Source of the DNA: Cunninghamella blakesleeana
Taxonomy: Eukaryota; Mucoromycota; Mucoromycetes; Mucorales; Cunninghamellaceae
Direction: 5' to 3'
DNA: 64,000 nucleotides
Assembly (NCBI GenBank): GCA_017871115.1
Contig: JAFCIZ010000001.1
Coordinates: 5,251,501 to 5,315,500 of the forward strand
The notes beneath the pieces are model-generated. The model saw only the letters and a list, made by a program, of their open reading frames with translations. It searched no databases and had not been told where the DNA came from. This document shows, in pieces, positions 37,982-50,118 of this stretch. How positions within the stretch are numbered: the first letter of the stretch is position 1; every line of letters starts with the position of its first letter. The position numbers and the translations under genes were made by a program.

Positions 37982-40004
37982 TTAGTGATTTTCATTAGCT
38001 CTAGCTTGTAATTCAACTTCCACAGGGGCATCAAATTGAGGAAATATGACTTCCACCAAGTGAATACGATCAGGTTGTTTTAAAGTTAATTCCATAGCAG
38101 CCAAGAATTCCTTACGGGATTTGACTTGTTTTTGTACACCAATTTTATAAGGAACAGTAGCTTTAGTTTCATTACTTGGAATATTAGCACCGAAATAATC
38201 AAACGATTTAGCATAGTCCCACATTTGGAAATTATTATAACTTCTATTTGGACCATGAATTAATTTTTCAATCAAATAGCCATCGTTATTAAAAATAATA
38301 ATTACAGGAGTAATACCATGATGTAACATGACAGCCACTTCTTGAGCAGTTAATTGGAAAGAGCCATCCCCAACAATTAAATATACTCTTCTTGAGCGAT
38401 CCGCTAAAGCAGCACCAAGACAAGCGGGGACGCTGTATCCAATACTACCATAAAGAATTTGAGAAATAAAAATAGAATCCTTATTGCCATGCATATTAAA
38501 TGAACCAAAGGTAGATGTTCCTGTTTCTGTTACAATGACAGACTTTTCGGGTAAAAACTGAGGTAAAATATTCCAGAAGAAATTCTGTATCATTGTTTCT
38601 CCGTCAGGAATAGCGGCACGCTGGGCAGGGGGGCCAAATTCTTGTTCGATGGATTCGATCAGTTTTCTTTTTTCTCCATCACCAGATTCTTCTTGAGGGA
38701 ATTGATCAATTAAAAGAGGTAATAATTCTTGCATACAAACGCGCTCAAAAGTAGAATAAAAGACTCTGGTAGTAAACGAATGAAAGGCAATGATTTTACT
38801 TTGATCCAATTTATAAGTAAATCCACCTGTGTTGAAATCCGTTTGAACAGATCCAAATTCAAGAATCAAATCAGCAGAATGTACCTCTCTTCCAATTTGT
38901 GGTAAGGATACTGAGCCGGTATAACAACCACGGAATCCCTTTGTATCGGGTTCAATCGCAGATTTACCCATTGGCGTGACATAAGATGGGAATTGTGACA
39001 CTTGGATAAATTTAGCTAAATCAGATTTCATATGGTTTCTTAATACACATGCATCAGCTATAATGATAGGCCGTTTAGCTTCTTTAATGGCTGTAATGAT
39101 TGCTTTTAAGGCTGCTTCTTGTGTTTCTTTAGGATTTTTGGGAATGGAACAATCTAATGGTGCTAATTCAACTTCAATTTCATGATTCACCAAATCGATA
39201 GGAATACCAATATATCCTATATTTTTGAATTTTAGAAAATAGAAATAAAATAATGAAAAGAAAGACTTATTAATAATCATAATGGTTGCTCCTTGCAATT
39301 ATCGTTTTACCAACGCTTGTTTCTTTTAATGTTTTTTTTTTATATTTATATTTATTATTTTTAATTACCAGGTCGTTTTCTACGGACAGATTCACTAATT
39401 ACTGAATCAATTTGACGAGCAGCTTGTGTAGCAGTAAGATGAACGGAAGCAGCCGTAATACTTGCAAACATATTCACAAAGACGTTAAAATCACCATTAC
39501 CAAGGGTGTGATGTAATATAGCTCCGGCAGCTTGAGAGGATGTATTAGGTGTACCAACAATATGAATGACTGGAAGCATTTCTGAATAAGCACCTGCTAT
39601 ACCATTCATTGCAGATAATTCGCCCACACCAAATGTTGTAACAAGAGCACCAACACCTTTAATTCTTGCATAACCATCAGCAGCATAAGCAGCATTTAAT
39701 TCATTAGCGTTGTTACCCCATAATAGTTCAGGATCATCTATAAAAATAATATCAATAACAGTGATATACGTTTATAAAAATTATTATTAATATCGTTAGT
39801 TAAATATTTTTATATAGGTATGTCATGACCATTTTTTTTAAATATTTTTTTTTTATGCATTAAAAATAAAAGTCGTGTACTACCTTCAATAAGATCTAAA
39901 AACTTCATGTTAAAATCACCGGGTAGGCCAAAGATGGTATCAACGCCTACCTCTTTAATACGTTTTAAAAGATATAAGCCAATAGTTGTTTTAACAGGCG
40001 CCAT
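37982..40004 (-). CDS. PDC1: pyruvate decarboxylase
   Basis: This thiamine-diphosphate enzyme converts pyruvate to acetaldehyde and CO2, the first step of alcoholic fermentation, in the cytosol. Three exons (40004-39884, 39737-39369, 39216-37982) give 574 residues, close to fungal Pdc length. The cofactor-activating Glu is E53 in [18 protein letters not shown]. The active-site His pair is H116-H117 in [11 protein letters not shown]. The ThDP/Mg motif runs from [12 protein letters not shown] to NNDGYLIE in the C-terminal third. It is followed by [15 protein letters not shown]. Coding is rather even and GC-richer than neighbours, which suits high expression. It lies same-strand and 348 bp downstream of the aldo-keto reductase gene. 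Confidence 0.96.
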
Positions 40005-40352
40005 TTTTTTTTCTTTAAAATAATATGTATATGCTATATTATTTTTTAAAGTGAATTAAAAAAAAGAGAAAAGAAAAAGGAAAATAAAATTTATTTATTT
40101 TTGAAAAAGGGTTTTAAATTTAAAAAACCGCAGAGCCTAAATTCGTTGAACTTGCGACTTTTTTTTTAGATTATTTTTATTTTTTATTCATTACGTATAT
40201 ATGATTTAGCGAAACCGGGTAAAAAAAAAAAAAATAGAAGAATATCAAAGTAAATTGATCGATTGATAAGAAATAAACGTTTCATTTTTATTCTTATAAA
40301 CATTTTTTATCTTTTTTTTATTCTAATATAAAGGAAATCAGTCAATAAAAGT
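40005..40352. promoter_or_regulatory. pyruvate decarboxylase promoter / aldo-keto reductase 3' spacer
   Basis: The 348-bp gap between two minus-strand genes must hold the PDC promoter and the 3' UTR of the upstream reductase. It contains an AAACCGCAGAG segment (about 40126-40136) and a GAAACCGGG segment (40211-40219). A purine-rich (minus strand pyrimidine-rich) A/G stretch lies close to the PDC ATG. Confidence 0.4.
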
Positions 40353-41715
40353 TTAATCAAAGAGGGGTAAGTCCAAACCATAAGAAGTAGTGTCGTTGAA
40401 ACGAAGATTTCTTTCAAGTTTATTAATTTCGGCAATATCTTCGTCAGTTAAAGACCAACCAAAGAGATCCAAGTTGGATTTAAGACGGTCAGCGTTGGTA
40501 GATTTAGGAATAACTGCTACATCGCGTTGAATAGACCATTTTAATAAAATTTGACCAGTGGATTTACCGTGCTTTGAGGCAATTGATTTAATGGCATTAT
40601 GTTCTAATAATGGTTCGCCTTTCACTTCAAATAACTCAACATAGGATTGAGGTCCGAAAGATGAATAACTAGTGACTTGAATGCCTTGCTTTTGGACCCA
40701 TTTAACAAGACGTTGTTGTTGTAAATAAGGATGGAGTTCAACTATATATATAAGAAAAATAGATATAATAAATAAATAACAAATAAGGATTATGATCATC
40801 AAATAAATAGATGTTTATAAATATTTATATTTTAATTACCTTGAAGGACAGATGGTTTATAACGAACATAAGTAAGCATATCTAAAATAGTTTGAACATT
40901 ACAATTAGAAACACCAATGTTACGAACTAATTTATCATCAACCAACTTTTCCATTTCAGCCCAAGTAACGTGTAAAGGAGAACGTTCATATTCTAATTGA
41001 CCAGTTTCTTTGGATTCCCAGCCACCAGGGTATTGTACGTTAGGATCAATATACTTAAGAGGAACAGGGACTAATGTTAAAAAAAGATGGTAATAAAAAA
41101 TAAAGAATTAATATTATTAAAAAAAAACACTGACTATATAATCTTTTTTTGCTCATATTTCTCTTTCTTTTTCCATTATTTTTATTATTATTTCCTTTTG
41201 TACATATTCATATACACACTTATATGTATGTGTATATTATCAAACTTACAATGAATAAGATATAAATCAAGATAGTCCAAACCTAAATCCTTAAGAGTAC
41301 GTTCGAGAGCAGGGCGAACGTGATCTTTATGATGATAGTTATTCCATAACTTACTAACAACTATAATATTAATAAAATAAAAATTGGTGATTTAGTAAAT
41401 ATATGACGCGTATTTTATTATTATTTTTATTCTATTAGCGTAATTTTATCTTATTCATTTTATTTTTATTATTATTTTATACTTACTAAATAAATCTTCA
41501 CGTTTAACAATGCCTTCGTTAATAGCTTTAGCAATACCTTTACCAACTTCTACTTCGTTTTCATAAATAGCAGCACCATCAAGTAAACGATAACCATGCT
41601 TAATAGCATTATAAATTACTTCTTCACAATCATCTCTTGAAACTTTCCAACAACCATAACCAACTAAAGGCATTTTATCGCCAGTGCGGTTTAATTCAAG
41701 GTGAGTTTTAGCCAT
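40353..41715 (-). CDS. XYL1: aldo-keto reductase, xylose reductase type
   Basis: This NAD(P)H-dependent aldo-keto reductase is most like fungal D-xylose reductases, which reduce xylose to xylitol. Four exons (41715-41487, 41360-41250, 41070-40840, 40741-40353) give 319 residues, the usual length. The catalytic tetrad is visible: D46 and Y51 in [12 protein letters not shown]80 in SKLWNNYH, and H113 in DLYLIHFP. Xylose-reductase-type YPGGW and [13 protein letters not shown] are present. The cofactor-binding motif [13 protein letters not shown] contains the Lys-Ser seen in NADPH-using members. The tail [14 protein letters not shown] fits the group. It is upstream of PDC on the same strand. Whether its natural substrate is xylose or another aldose or aldehyde cannot be told. 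Confidence 0.9.
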
Positions 41716-43122
41716 TTTTATTTCTTGTATAGATTAATATTATTAAAAAAAATTTTTGAAAAGAAAAAAAGAAAGGAAGAGATTTTAAAGCATATAAATT
41801 TTTGTCGGCGGTTTAAAAAAATAAAAAAAATAAAAAATTCTACGAATAAAGTTACACAATGCTAAAAATCTGACAAAGCGGATATTTTCTTTTTTTTAAT
41901 TCAGTTCATTAGTTTGAATATTGTATACCGAATCTTTCAATTTTCCCGTGTTGTATGACATATCGCTAATAATTTACTGCGACACTATCATCATTTTTAA
42001 TTATATTACATAAACTGAAGTGAACCTTAAAGCAGGTTTATAATTTTAAAAGGATTACATAAAAACTTTATTTTCTCCAATTTAAGCTAGTTGTTAAATA
42101 AAATAAATGTTTAAACTTGTATATACATATATTTCGAACCTTTTATTAAATAGCATTGTAATAATAAACATGACATTTATCTTAGCTGAACTTCAATAAA
42201 ATTCAATTTTCTTTCTTTGCTGTCTCTAATATATTCTCGTACATAATTTGTTTTAAAAAATGAACGATTTATCAACAAATAATACTTCAGTTAAATATTT
42301 ATTTGTTTCCTTGAATAATCAATCAATTAACTTGAAATTCTAACACATCAAAGGTACAATCAGCTCCTCTAAGTAGGTTACTTTTCACATGATAATATTT
42401 AATATTGATTATTGAAATTAAAAAATCATATACAAACTATATATTTCCTTTAATTCTACAGAAACGGATTGGTAGGCTTGAAATGCTAATATGGTAATGA
42501 AATAATCAATTTCTATATAAAAGAAAGTTCTCACACAATGACCTTAAAAATTGGCTGTCTAAATCAAAAATGTGATTTAAGCTCAATATTCTTCTACATT
42601 GACAAATACCCACATTCACCTTACGAAAATTGACCAGTATTTAGATAATTAATGCTGGTATTTATATCACGAAAGAATTTATTTTATTTATATAATTCAA
42701 TTAAAAGCTTACGGCTTATAAACATTTTTAGTCAAGTGGTTTTCATTGTGTCCTATAGTATCGTGCCTTGTGTAATTTATGTTCTGTAGTAAAAACTTCT
42801 CAATATCTGCCCCAATCACAAATTTATCTTTTAGGTGATCTTCGAGGCTCCTTTATAGTAGCAACAATTTTATCAAACTTTACAAAAAACGCTTTTAATA
42901 TTATAGCTACTAGATATGCATTGAATATTTTATTTATTTTATTTTATACAAGTCATAAGGAGTAGATCAATATGAAATATAATGAAACACAGATGTTTAG
43001 TAGAAAACGAAAAGCGTAATAATATCAATATTTATTGTTCTCCCTTTAATATTGCATTTACAGCTATCGTATTATATACTATATACCAAAAGTGTCCATA
43101 ATATATATATGCAGCTTGTTAT

Positions 43123-43153
<31 letters not shown>

Positions 43154-43564
43154 TAACATTATACCTTTAATACGATTTCTTCAACTAACAAGCCATATAT
43201 TTGTATGTAAAATTCTATTTTAAAATCGAGAAGCTCAATTTGTAATTATTATTTTTTATATATACTTGTATGCACTTATTAAACTCGCTCGTATAATACT
43301 TTAATGTTTTAATTATTATATGTGTTCATTGTATAAAAATTTTAATGGTGGTAAAATATAAAAATTATAAAAGAAAGGGAAGTATATATAATATAATAAA
43401 AAAACTTGCAGGAATTAAAGTTGGAAGTAAAAAACCGGAGTTTAATTTTTTCTGAAAAAAATTATATTTATTTTTTTCACTCCTAATCATATCTTCACCT
43501 CTTTTTCTCTATTTTTTTCTTTTACTTTCTACACGAAACACGTATATTATAAATAAAATAAAAT
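41716..43564. other. 1.85-kb divergent intergenic region (aldo-keto reductase / DPB4)
   Basis: This contains the promoters of two divergent genes and about 1.2 kb of intervening sequence. A 33-codon ATG frame (42538-42639) and short protein-like pieces near 42768-42965 can be read on either strand. None has splice structure or a recognisable family, so they may be relics. A 28-A run lies at 43126-43153. Just before DPB4 is a pyrimidine-rich patch (about 43496-43531) like those before other ATGs here. Confidence 0.45.
43126..43153. repeat. 28-base A homopolymer
   Basis: An uninterrupted A run in intergenic DNA. It resembles an old retroposed poly-A tail, but nothing element-like precedes it. 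Confidence 0.85.
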
Positions 43565-43891
43565 ATGACTTCAATCGAAGAACTTGAATTACCGAAAGCA
43601 AATGTTGCAAGAGTATTAAAAAATGCAGTAAGTTGGTATTTTAGAATCAAAGGATAAAAGTATATAATTTATTTTTTAATACAAACTTATTTTATGATTT
43701 ATTATTATGATCTATTTTTTATTTTATTTTTATTTTGTATAGTTACCACAAGGAACTGCTTTACAAAAAAATGCTAAATTAGCTGTTGGTAAAGCTGCCA
43801 CCGTTTTTATTAGTTACATTAGCTCACTGTAAGTTGATTTATATTTCTAACAAAAAAATATATACATGACAGATTTAGATTAACATGTATA

Positions 43892-43930
<39 letters not shown>

Positions 43931-44371
43931 CTATTTAACTATTAGTGCAAATGATGTAGCAAAAAGTAGTAATCATAAAACAATTACCACAGCGGATGTA
44001 TTTAAAGCAATGGAAACAGCAGAACTTGATTCTCTTATGCCTAAATTAAAAGAACGGTTAGAAGGTATATAGAAAAAGTGAAATAATGAAAAAATAAAAG
44101 ATTCAAGGAGAAAATGAACGAACCGACGATTGATCGATTGATTATTATTATTATTATACCTTTTTATTCTTTTATTATAGAATATAAAATAGTACAAAAC
44201 GAAAAAAAGCAACGAAAGAAAGAAAAACAAAATGATACAGCAACAACAGGAACAAAACGTAGCTTGGATGATGATGATGATAAAAAAGAAGATACACGAA
44301 AAAAAGTAAAAGAAGACGATGCTGATGATGAAACGGCTGGTGAAAATGATGTGGATCCAATGGAAGAATGA
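43565..44371 (+). CDS. DPB4: histone-fold protein DPB4/POLE3 (DNA polymerase epsilon / CHRAC subunit)
   Basis: This small H2B-like histone-fold subunit is shared by DNA polymerase epsilon and CHRAC/ISW2-type remodelers, where it pairs with a Dpb3/POLE4 partner. Four exons (43565-43627, 43743-43828, 43946-44064, 44181-44371) give 152 residues. The histone fold (about 8-95) contains [17 protein letters not shown] and [21 protein letters not shown]. These are followed by [18 protein letters not shown], all matching POLE3 layout. The C-terminal third is a highly charged Lys/Asp/Glu tail, as in homologues, ending DVDPMEE. NF-YB/HAP3 was considered, but the acidic tail and the [14 protein letters not shown] start fit Dpb4 better. 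Its partner is not in this window. Confidence 0.9.
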
Positions 44372-44541
44372 ACGATTAAAATCAATGTAGATAGATATTA
44401 TTAAACAAATAATGATTTCATTTATTTTATAAATATATAACAAATAAATTTACACATCTATACAAAACCACGACTTTTTTAAATGGAATAAATGCTTTTT
44501 TTTGTAGATGAGGAAGAAAAGGATATTAATAAAAAGGATGA

Positions 44542-44577
<36 letters not shown>

Positions 44578-44578
<1 letters not shown>

Positions 44579-46371
44579 TAATTAACATTGAAACGTGGTA
44601 ATCTTCCAACCGAAAAAATACCAATGCTGATAATACATAAAAAGGCAGATGTTTGGAATAAAAAGATAGGACTATAATAATCATATAAATAACCACCAAT
44701 TAAAGCACCTAATCCAGTACCTAACCCAGCATGTAAAGCACCTAATATACCTTGAGCAACTGAGCGTTGTTCTGGAGGGAAAAAACCATCAATTTCACTA
44801 ACAGCAGTTGCCCAAAAGATTCCAAACCCAATACCATGTAAAGTTTGTAATACTAAGGCCAATACATTTGTGGATAATTGATCGGGAGATAATAAAGTAT
44901 AGCCAATACATCTAATGACTGTAGCTAAATGGGCAATGATTACTAATTTAGTCACACCTAACCATTCTGTTAACTATTCAAATAAAGAGTTGTAATAAAT
45001 AAAAAAATAAAAAAGGGTAAGAAAACAAAGAATAGAAGCGAAAAAGGATAATTTTTTTCTTTTTTTCCTTCTATTTTTTTCTAAAAAAATAATAAAAAAA
45101 AGGGCTTACTTGTTTAGCAAAACAAAAACTTAACAGTTCAGTAATACCACCAGTAGGACCATTCCAACCAATCCAACTTGCAGGAATATGTAAATAACTA
45201 CCTTGGAATAAGAATAAAAAGTTGACAATCATGGAAAGAGAAACGCCCAATAATAAAGTAGAAGCTAAAAAGGTTAAAACACGCACAGAGGTTAAAATAG
45301 ATAAAGAAGGGGCATCTTCATCATCTAAAAGGTGAGCCATGGATTGGTCAACAGAAGATATACGAGAAATAGCTAAACCGAGATCAACCCCAGCAACATC
45401 TAAAGCTTCTTCGGCTTCTTCGCGTACAGATAACATGGATTGATTGGTAGTGGATTTATGTAAATAAGGTTGGAATTCATCATCAAGATAACCATAATGG
45501 TGTTGTTGTGTAGTAGAAGTTGGAATAGATTGATAATTCATACTTTGATTACGGTGATTATTATTGTTGTTGATAGGTTTTTCTTCCGATAACATTTTAG
45601 TAATGGGTGTATTGGCATTATGTGGATAGGATTCATGTAAAAAGAGCTTATTGTGATCATCAACTTGTTCATCCAATTCATATTGATCTACCTTGACAAA
45701 GAGAGCAAATGTAACAAAGGATAAAGTAGCTAAACCAAATACGTAAAAAATAATATCCAAATTATTTGTCATGGAAATTAATTGACCAACTAATAAAATG
45801 GTTAATCCTGCAGAAATAGAACCCCATAATCGTTGTTCACCTAAAAAAATAATGATAAAAAAAAAACAAATGAATGGGCTTATTCTCTCTTTCCCCCCTT
45901 TTTTTTTCCACTTATTATTTACTATATCTTTTTTTTTTTTTTTTTACCATATAATATTTTATTTGGGCCTAATATTTTCATTACAGCACTATCAACTAAA
46001 GAAGTATTTGGTAAAGTGAAGAAAGCAAAAGCCAATTGTAAAATAGAGATAAAAAGAACCAAAGTTGAAGTAGAGATTTGAATAGATGGATTTGAAACAA
46101 GATGGCCAAGTAATAAAATGCCCATTACAGCAATACCACCTAATAAACTGGTAAAGCTCATAATAAACCCATGTAAGTTTGGCTTTTTATCCACCAAAAT
46201 GGTCCATAAGGGGCAAGCTACAGATTGAATAAAAGGTGCTATAGCTAAAACTAAACCAATTTGATTCGATGTAAAACCAAGTGTGTCATGATAATAGATG
46301 GACAGATAAGGTGGTGCGGCCGATAGTAAACCAAAAATACTGATATATAATAGTTTGCAAAGTATATACAT
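44578..46371 (-). CDS. major facilitator superfamily transporter (MFS_1-like)
   Basis: This is a multi-pass membrane carrier of unknown substrate. Three exons (46371-45948, 45840-45110, 44973-44578) give 516 residues, with about 12 hydrophobic segments. The N-half has YYHDTLGFTSNQIGLVLAIAP, typical of the LacY-like MFS_1_like group, and GPNKILYGEQRLWGSISAG at the loop 4-5 region. A long hydrophilic loop (about 205-335, rich in Asn, Gln and Ser) separates the halves. The C-half carries HGIGFGIFWATAVSEIDGFF and QGILGALHAGLGTGLGALIGG. The family is often annotated as sugar or efflux carriers in fungi, but nothing here fixes the cargo. It converges with DPB4 (206-bp spacer). A (TA)n run lies just 3' of the stop. 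Confidence 0.88.
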
Positions 46372-47086
46372 ATTTTTTTTAAAAGAAAAAAGGATAGCTT
46401 GATTTAAAAATAAAAAAATAAAAAGGTATAATAATAATAATAATAATAAAATAATAATATATGTAATATATTTTTAAAAAAAAAAAAAAGTAAGTGAAAG
46501 AAAAAAAAAAAAAAAAAAAAAATAGAAAGAATTATTTATATATATATCATTGAATCAAATAAATATGCAACTATATGAAATATATAAACTAGGAAACTCC
46601 GATAGTGATCTTAAAAGATACCAAAGTGTAACAATCGATAGAAAAAAGAGTACAAACCCTTTTATTTATTTATTTATTGTTTCATAAGTACACACAAGTT
46701 GTAATTGCTATAATCAAATTTAATCAATTGTAAATATACAATAGAAGGGAAAATTAATAAACTATAAAAAAATAAATACTATTACAATGAAAAAAAGAGT
46801 CCTGACTTTAACCCCTTCGTTTCAGTCTTTATATAAAAGATGAACAATGATAATAGAACATTATATTTTGAATTGGCCAAAAAAAAATGCTGGATTTTAA
46901 TTTTTTTGCTGGTCACCTAATTTTTTAAAATTTAAATTGAAATACGTGGTGATTTATTTATTTTTCCTCTTGCTTGTTTTTCTTCAATAATCATCTTTTA
47001 TTATACATATATATATACATATATATAATAACAATATATATCTACATAAATATATATATTTATAAAATATATAATAAAAGAAGAAA
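46372..47086. promoter_or_regulatory. divergent promoter region, MFS transporter / SRP72
   Basis: A stretch of poly-A runs and an (ATA)n repeat lies next to the MFS start. An AATTTTTTAAAATTTAAATTG block (46919-46939) sits near the SRP72 side, similar in kind to AATTTAAATT-containing segments upstream of P0 and PDC. No specific factor site can be named. Confidence 0.4.
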
Positions 47087-49788
47087 ATGGCAGCTACTCA
47101 ACAACAGCAACAAATTTCAACTTTATATACAGAATTAAATAAAGCAGCAGCAGCATTTGATGATGAACATAGTTTAACTTTATGTGATCAAATAATAAAA
47201 TTAGGTGGTAATGACATTTCTACTGCTCTACATTGTAAAGTGATTGCTTTAATACGTCTTGGAAGATATAACGATGCTTTGTCTTTAATATCACGTAAAT
47301 TCAGGGATAATACTACAATTGATTTATCTTTTGAAAAATTATACTGTTACTATCGTACCAATCAATGGCAACAAGCTTCTGACCTTTTGGAAACAATCAA
47401 AAAATCTCATCCTAATGATACTTCTCTTCTTTATTTAGAAGCTCAATTGGTAAAAATAAAATATATAATATAGTATATACATATATTTACAAAAGAAAAA
47501 AAAAATTAATCTCTTTTGTATATTACTATTTTTTTTTTCTTTTCTTTATTTACTAGTATTATTCACAAGATAAATATAAGGAAGCCGTTGATATTTATGA
47601 AACTTTAATAAAACAAATTGATGTGAATGATCACATTTATGAAGAAGTTCAAGTCAACTTATTAGCTGCTAAAACGGGTTTATTATTTGATCACCCTGAA
47701 GAATCTTTGATTGCTGATATCGACCCTAAACATTCTGGTTACGAAGTGACTTATAATACAGCAACTGCTTTACTTGCTCAAGGTGACTTTAACCAAGCTA
47801 TCAATTTATTGGAAGAAGCTAGAAGTAAGTTTTTTATTTCATTTAATTTTTTTTTAGTAAAATATTAATAATAACAATAATAATGAGTTAACAGTGGCTA
47901 ATATATATCATACTTTTTTTTTTTTTTTTAAAAAAAAAAAAAAGAACAATGTAGCGAAAGATTACGTGAACAAGGACTTCCTCGTGAAGAAATTGACGAA
48001 GAACTAGCTGTCATTGCCACTCAATTAGCATATGCTTATCAAATGCAAGGTCGTGTAGATGAAGCTAAAGTCATTTACCAAGATGTAGTTACTTTAAAGT
48101 ACAGTAAAAAAATAAAAAAAAATAAAAAAATAGATTATCATAATAATAATAGTAATGATGATGAAAATGATAAGCAATCATATATTATTGTACATATACT
48201 CATATTTTTATTATTTTGTTTGTTTAGAATTCGAGATAATGCGGTTAATGCAGTCGTAGCCAATAATTTAGTAACAATTCAAAAAGCAGACGATTTATTT
48301 GATTCGGCTAAAAAAATGAAAACAGCTAATGGAAAAGATGCTGATGCAAAATTAAGAAAATATCAAAAACGCATTATTTCAATGAACGAAGGGCTTTTAC
48401 AAATGTATATGAATAAGGTAAAAAAAAAAAATTAATAAAATGGACATAAATAGAATAGGAATATCAGATAATAATAATAATATTACAATGATAATGATAA
48501 TGATGATAATAGTGATAATTAACATTGTGTATTCACTTATTTTATTTTAGCATGCTTCTTGTAAAGACACTATTCAACGCTTAATTAAGCAGTATCCTGA
48601 ATTAGACGAGTTATATTTAATTTTAGCTGGGGCTACTTACCATCAACAAAAGAAAGCAGATAAAGCTATAGAAGAATTACAATCTTTTGCTAAGCAACAT
48701 CCTTCCTCATTAGCTATTCGATTTGCCACAATTCAATTAGAATTATTATCTTCACAACCAGTAAAAGCATTAAAAACATTAGAGGATTATTTAGCTCAAC
48801 AACAATCACCTTATCAACATCCAGCTGTAGTTGCCTTATTAGTATGGCTATATGAACAAACAAATCAATCCGAAAAGGCCATGACAACTTTAGATGAAGC
48901 ATCAGTTTATTGGAAACAAAATAATGTCACTACTACTACTACTACTACAGCAGTAGCAGCATCTGTTGTGCAAGAGCCCAAATTAGCAACTCCATCTATT
49001 TTGAAACAGACAGCTGCTTTTAAACTTAAAAGTGAACGCTATCATGACGCAGCCGTTGACTATGAACAATTAGTCAAAGAAGATCCTACAGATATACAAG
49101 CTATTGCTGGTCTTGTAGCTGCTTATGCTGAAATTGATCCTTTAAAAGCTGAACAATATGGTCAAGCCTTACCCTCTATTACTTCCAATACAAATTTAAA
49201 TATGGATGATCTAGAACATGTTGTACCTGGTGTTAAGAAAGGCTATGTCAAAAAAGATATGAATAGGTAAAAATATAAATAATGTACCCTGATTAAAAAT
49301 AAATTGAAAAGATAAAGTACTTGCATAAATATAAATATTTTTATGTAACTCTAGGATGATCATCATCTCATCTTTTTATTTTTATTTTTGTTTTATTTAT
49401 TTTTAGTCAATCTAAAAAACTTAAAAAAATCAAGAGCAAGAAAAGAGCACCTTTATTACCAAAGAATTATGATGCTAATAAACAACCTGATCCTGAGAGA
49501 TGGTTGGCTTTAAGGGACCGATCCACCTATAAACCTAAAGGCAAGAATAAAAAATCATTAAATCGTGGACCTCAAGGTATGACGTTAGAAGGTGGCGGTA
49601 TAGGATCAACAGGCAGTGCAAGAATTGCTGGATTGGATACTATAAAAACGCAAGCCACGGATGAAGAATCAAAATCTCCTTCTACACCTACTAAAACCTC
49701 TAATACATCTACTCCCTCATCTTCTAATAAGAATGCTAATAAAAATAAAAATAAGAAAGGAAAAGGAAAAGGAAAAGGCAAATGGTAA
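47087..49788 (+). CDS. SRP72: signal recognition particle subunit SRP72
   Basis: This is the largest SRP protein. It binds SRP68 and the 7S RNA and is needed for co-translational targeting to the ER. Six exons (47087-47449, 47557-47824, 47945-48098, 48228-48417, 48551-49266, 49407-49788) give 690 residues. Tetratricopeptide-type helical repeats fill residues 10-520, for example AALKCKVIALIRLGRYNDAL-like units and YNTATALLAQGDFNQAINLL. The C-terminal RNA-binding motif, with basic KKLKKIKSKKR and then LPKNYDANKQPDPERWLALR (564-600), is diagnostic. The tail is Ser/Thr/Lys-rich and ends in GKGKGKGKW. Intron 2 ends in a T16-A14 palindrome set directly against the AG acceptor, yet the frame across it (EEAR|KQCSERL) is clearly right. 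Confidence 0.94.
47914..47943 (+). repeat. T16-A14 palindrome abutting an intron acceptor
   Basis: In SRP72 intron 2, 16 T are followed by 14 A and then G at 47944, which completes the AG acceptor. There is no pyrimidine tract immediately next to the splice site. Confidence 0.85.
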
Positions 49789-50118
49789 AAAATTAAAAAA
49801 AAAATAGATCGTTCAAATAGTAAAATCATAATATAACAAACATAAAAAATCTATTATCCTTTTGACAATTCATTTAATAAAAAAGTATAAAAAAATAATT
49901 TATTATCATTATTATTTACATGAATAAAATAAAATGTGATTCGTTTTTTTTTTAATAAAAAATATATAAAAACATGATAATACAAAAAAAAGCGAGAATT
50001 TTTGTGCGTGTATGTGTGTATGTGTGTATGTGTGTGTGTGTGTAGATGAATATTAATAATAAATAAATAGATTATATATATTTATATTTCTATTTATATT
50101 TCTATTTATATTTTTAAT
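49789..50118. other. convergent intergenic spacer with (GT)n tract
   Basis: The 3' spacer between SRP72 and ADE8 has an imperfect TGTGTATG/TGTG run (about 50005-50043) and AATAAA-like words. No gene was seen. Confidence 0.5.

Noticed and set aside
42768..42965. Open frames near 42.8-42.96 kb readable on both strands
   Set aside because: Neither strand shows an ATG-initiated, spliced or family-matching gene. At most this is an old relic, so it is mentioned only under the intergenic entry.
43126..43153. 28-A run as a retroposon tail
   Set aside because: No element-like sequence or target-site duplication was found around it, and A runs of similar length are frequent in this AT-rich DNA.
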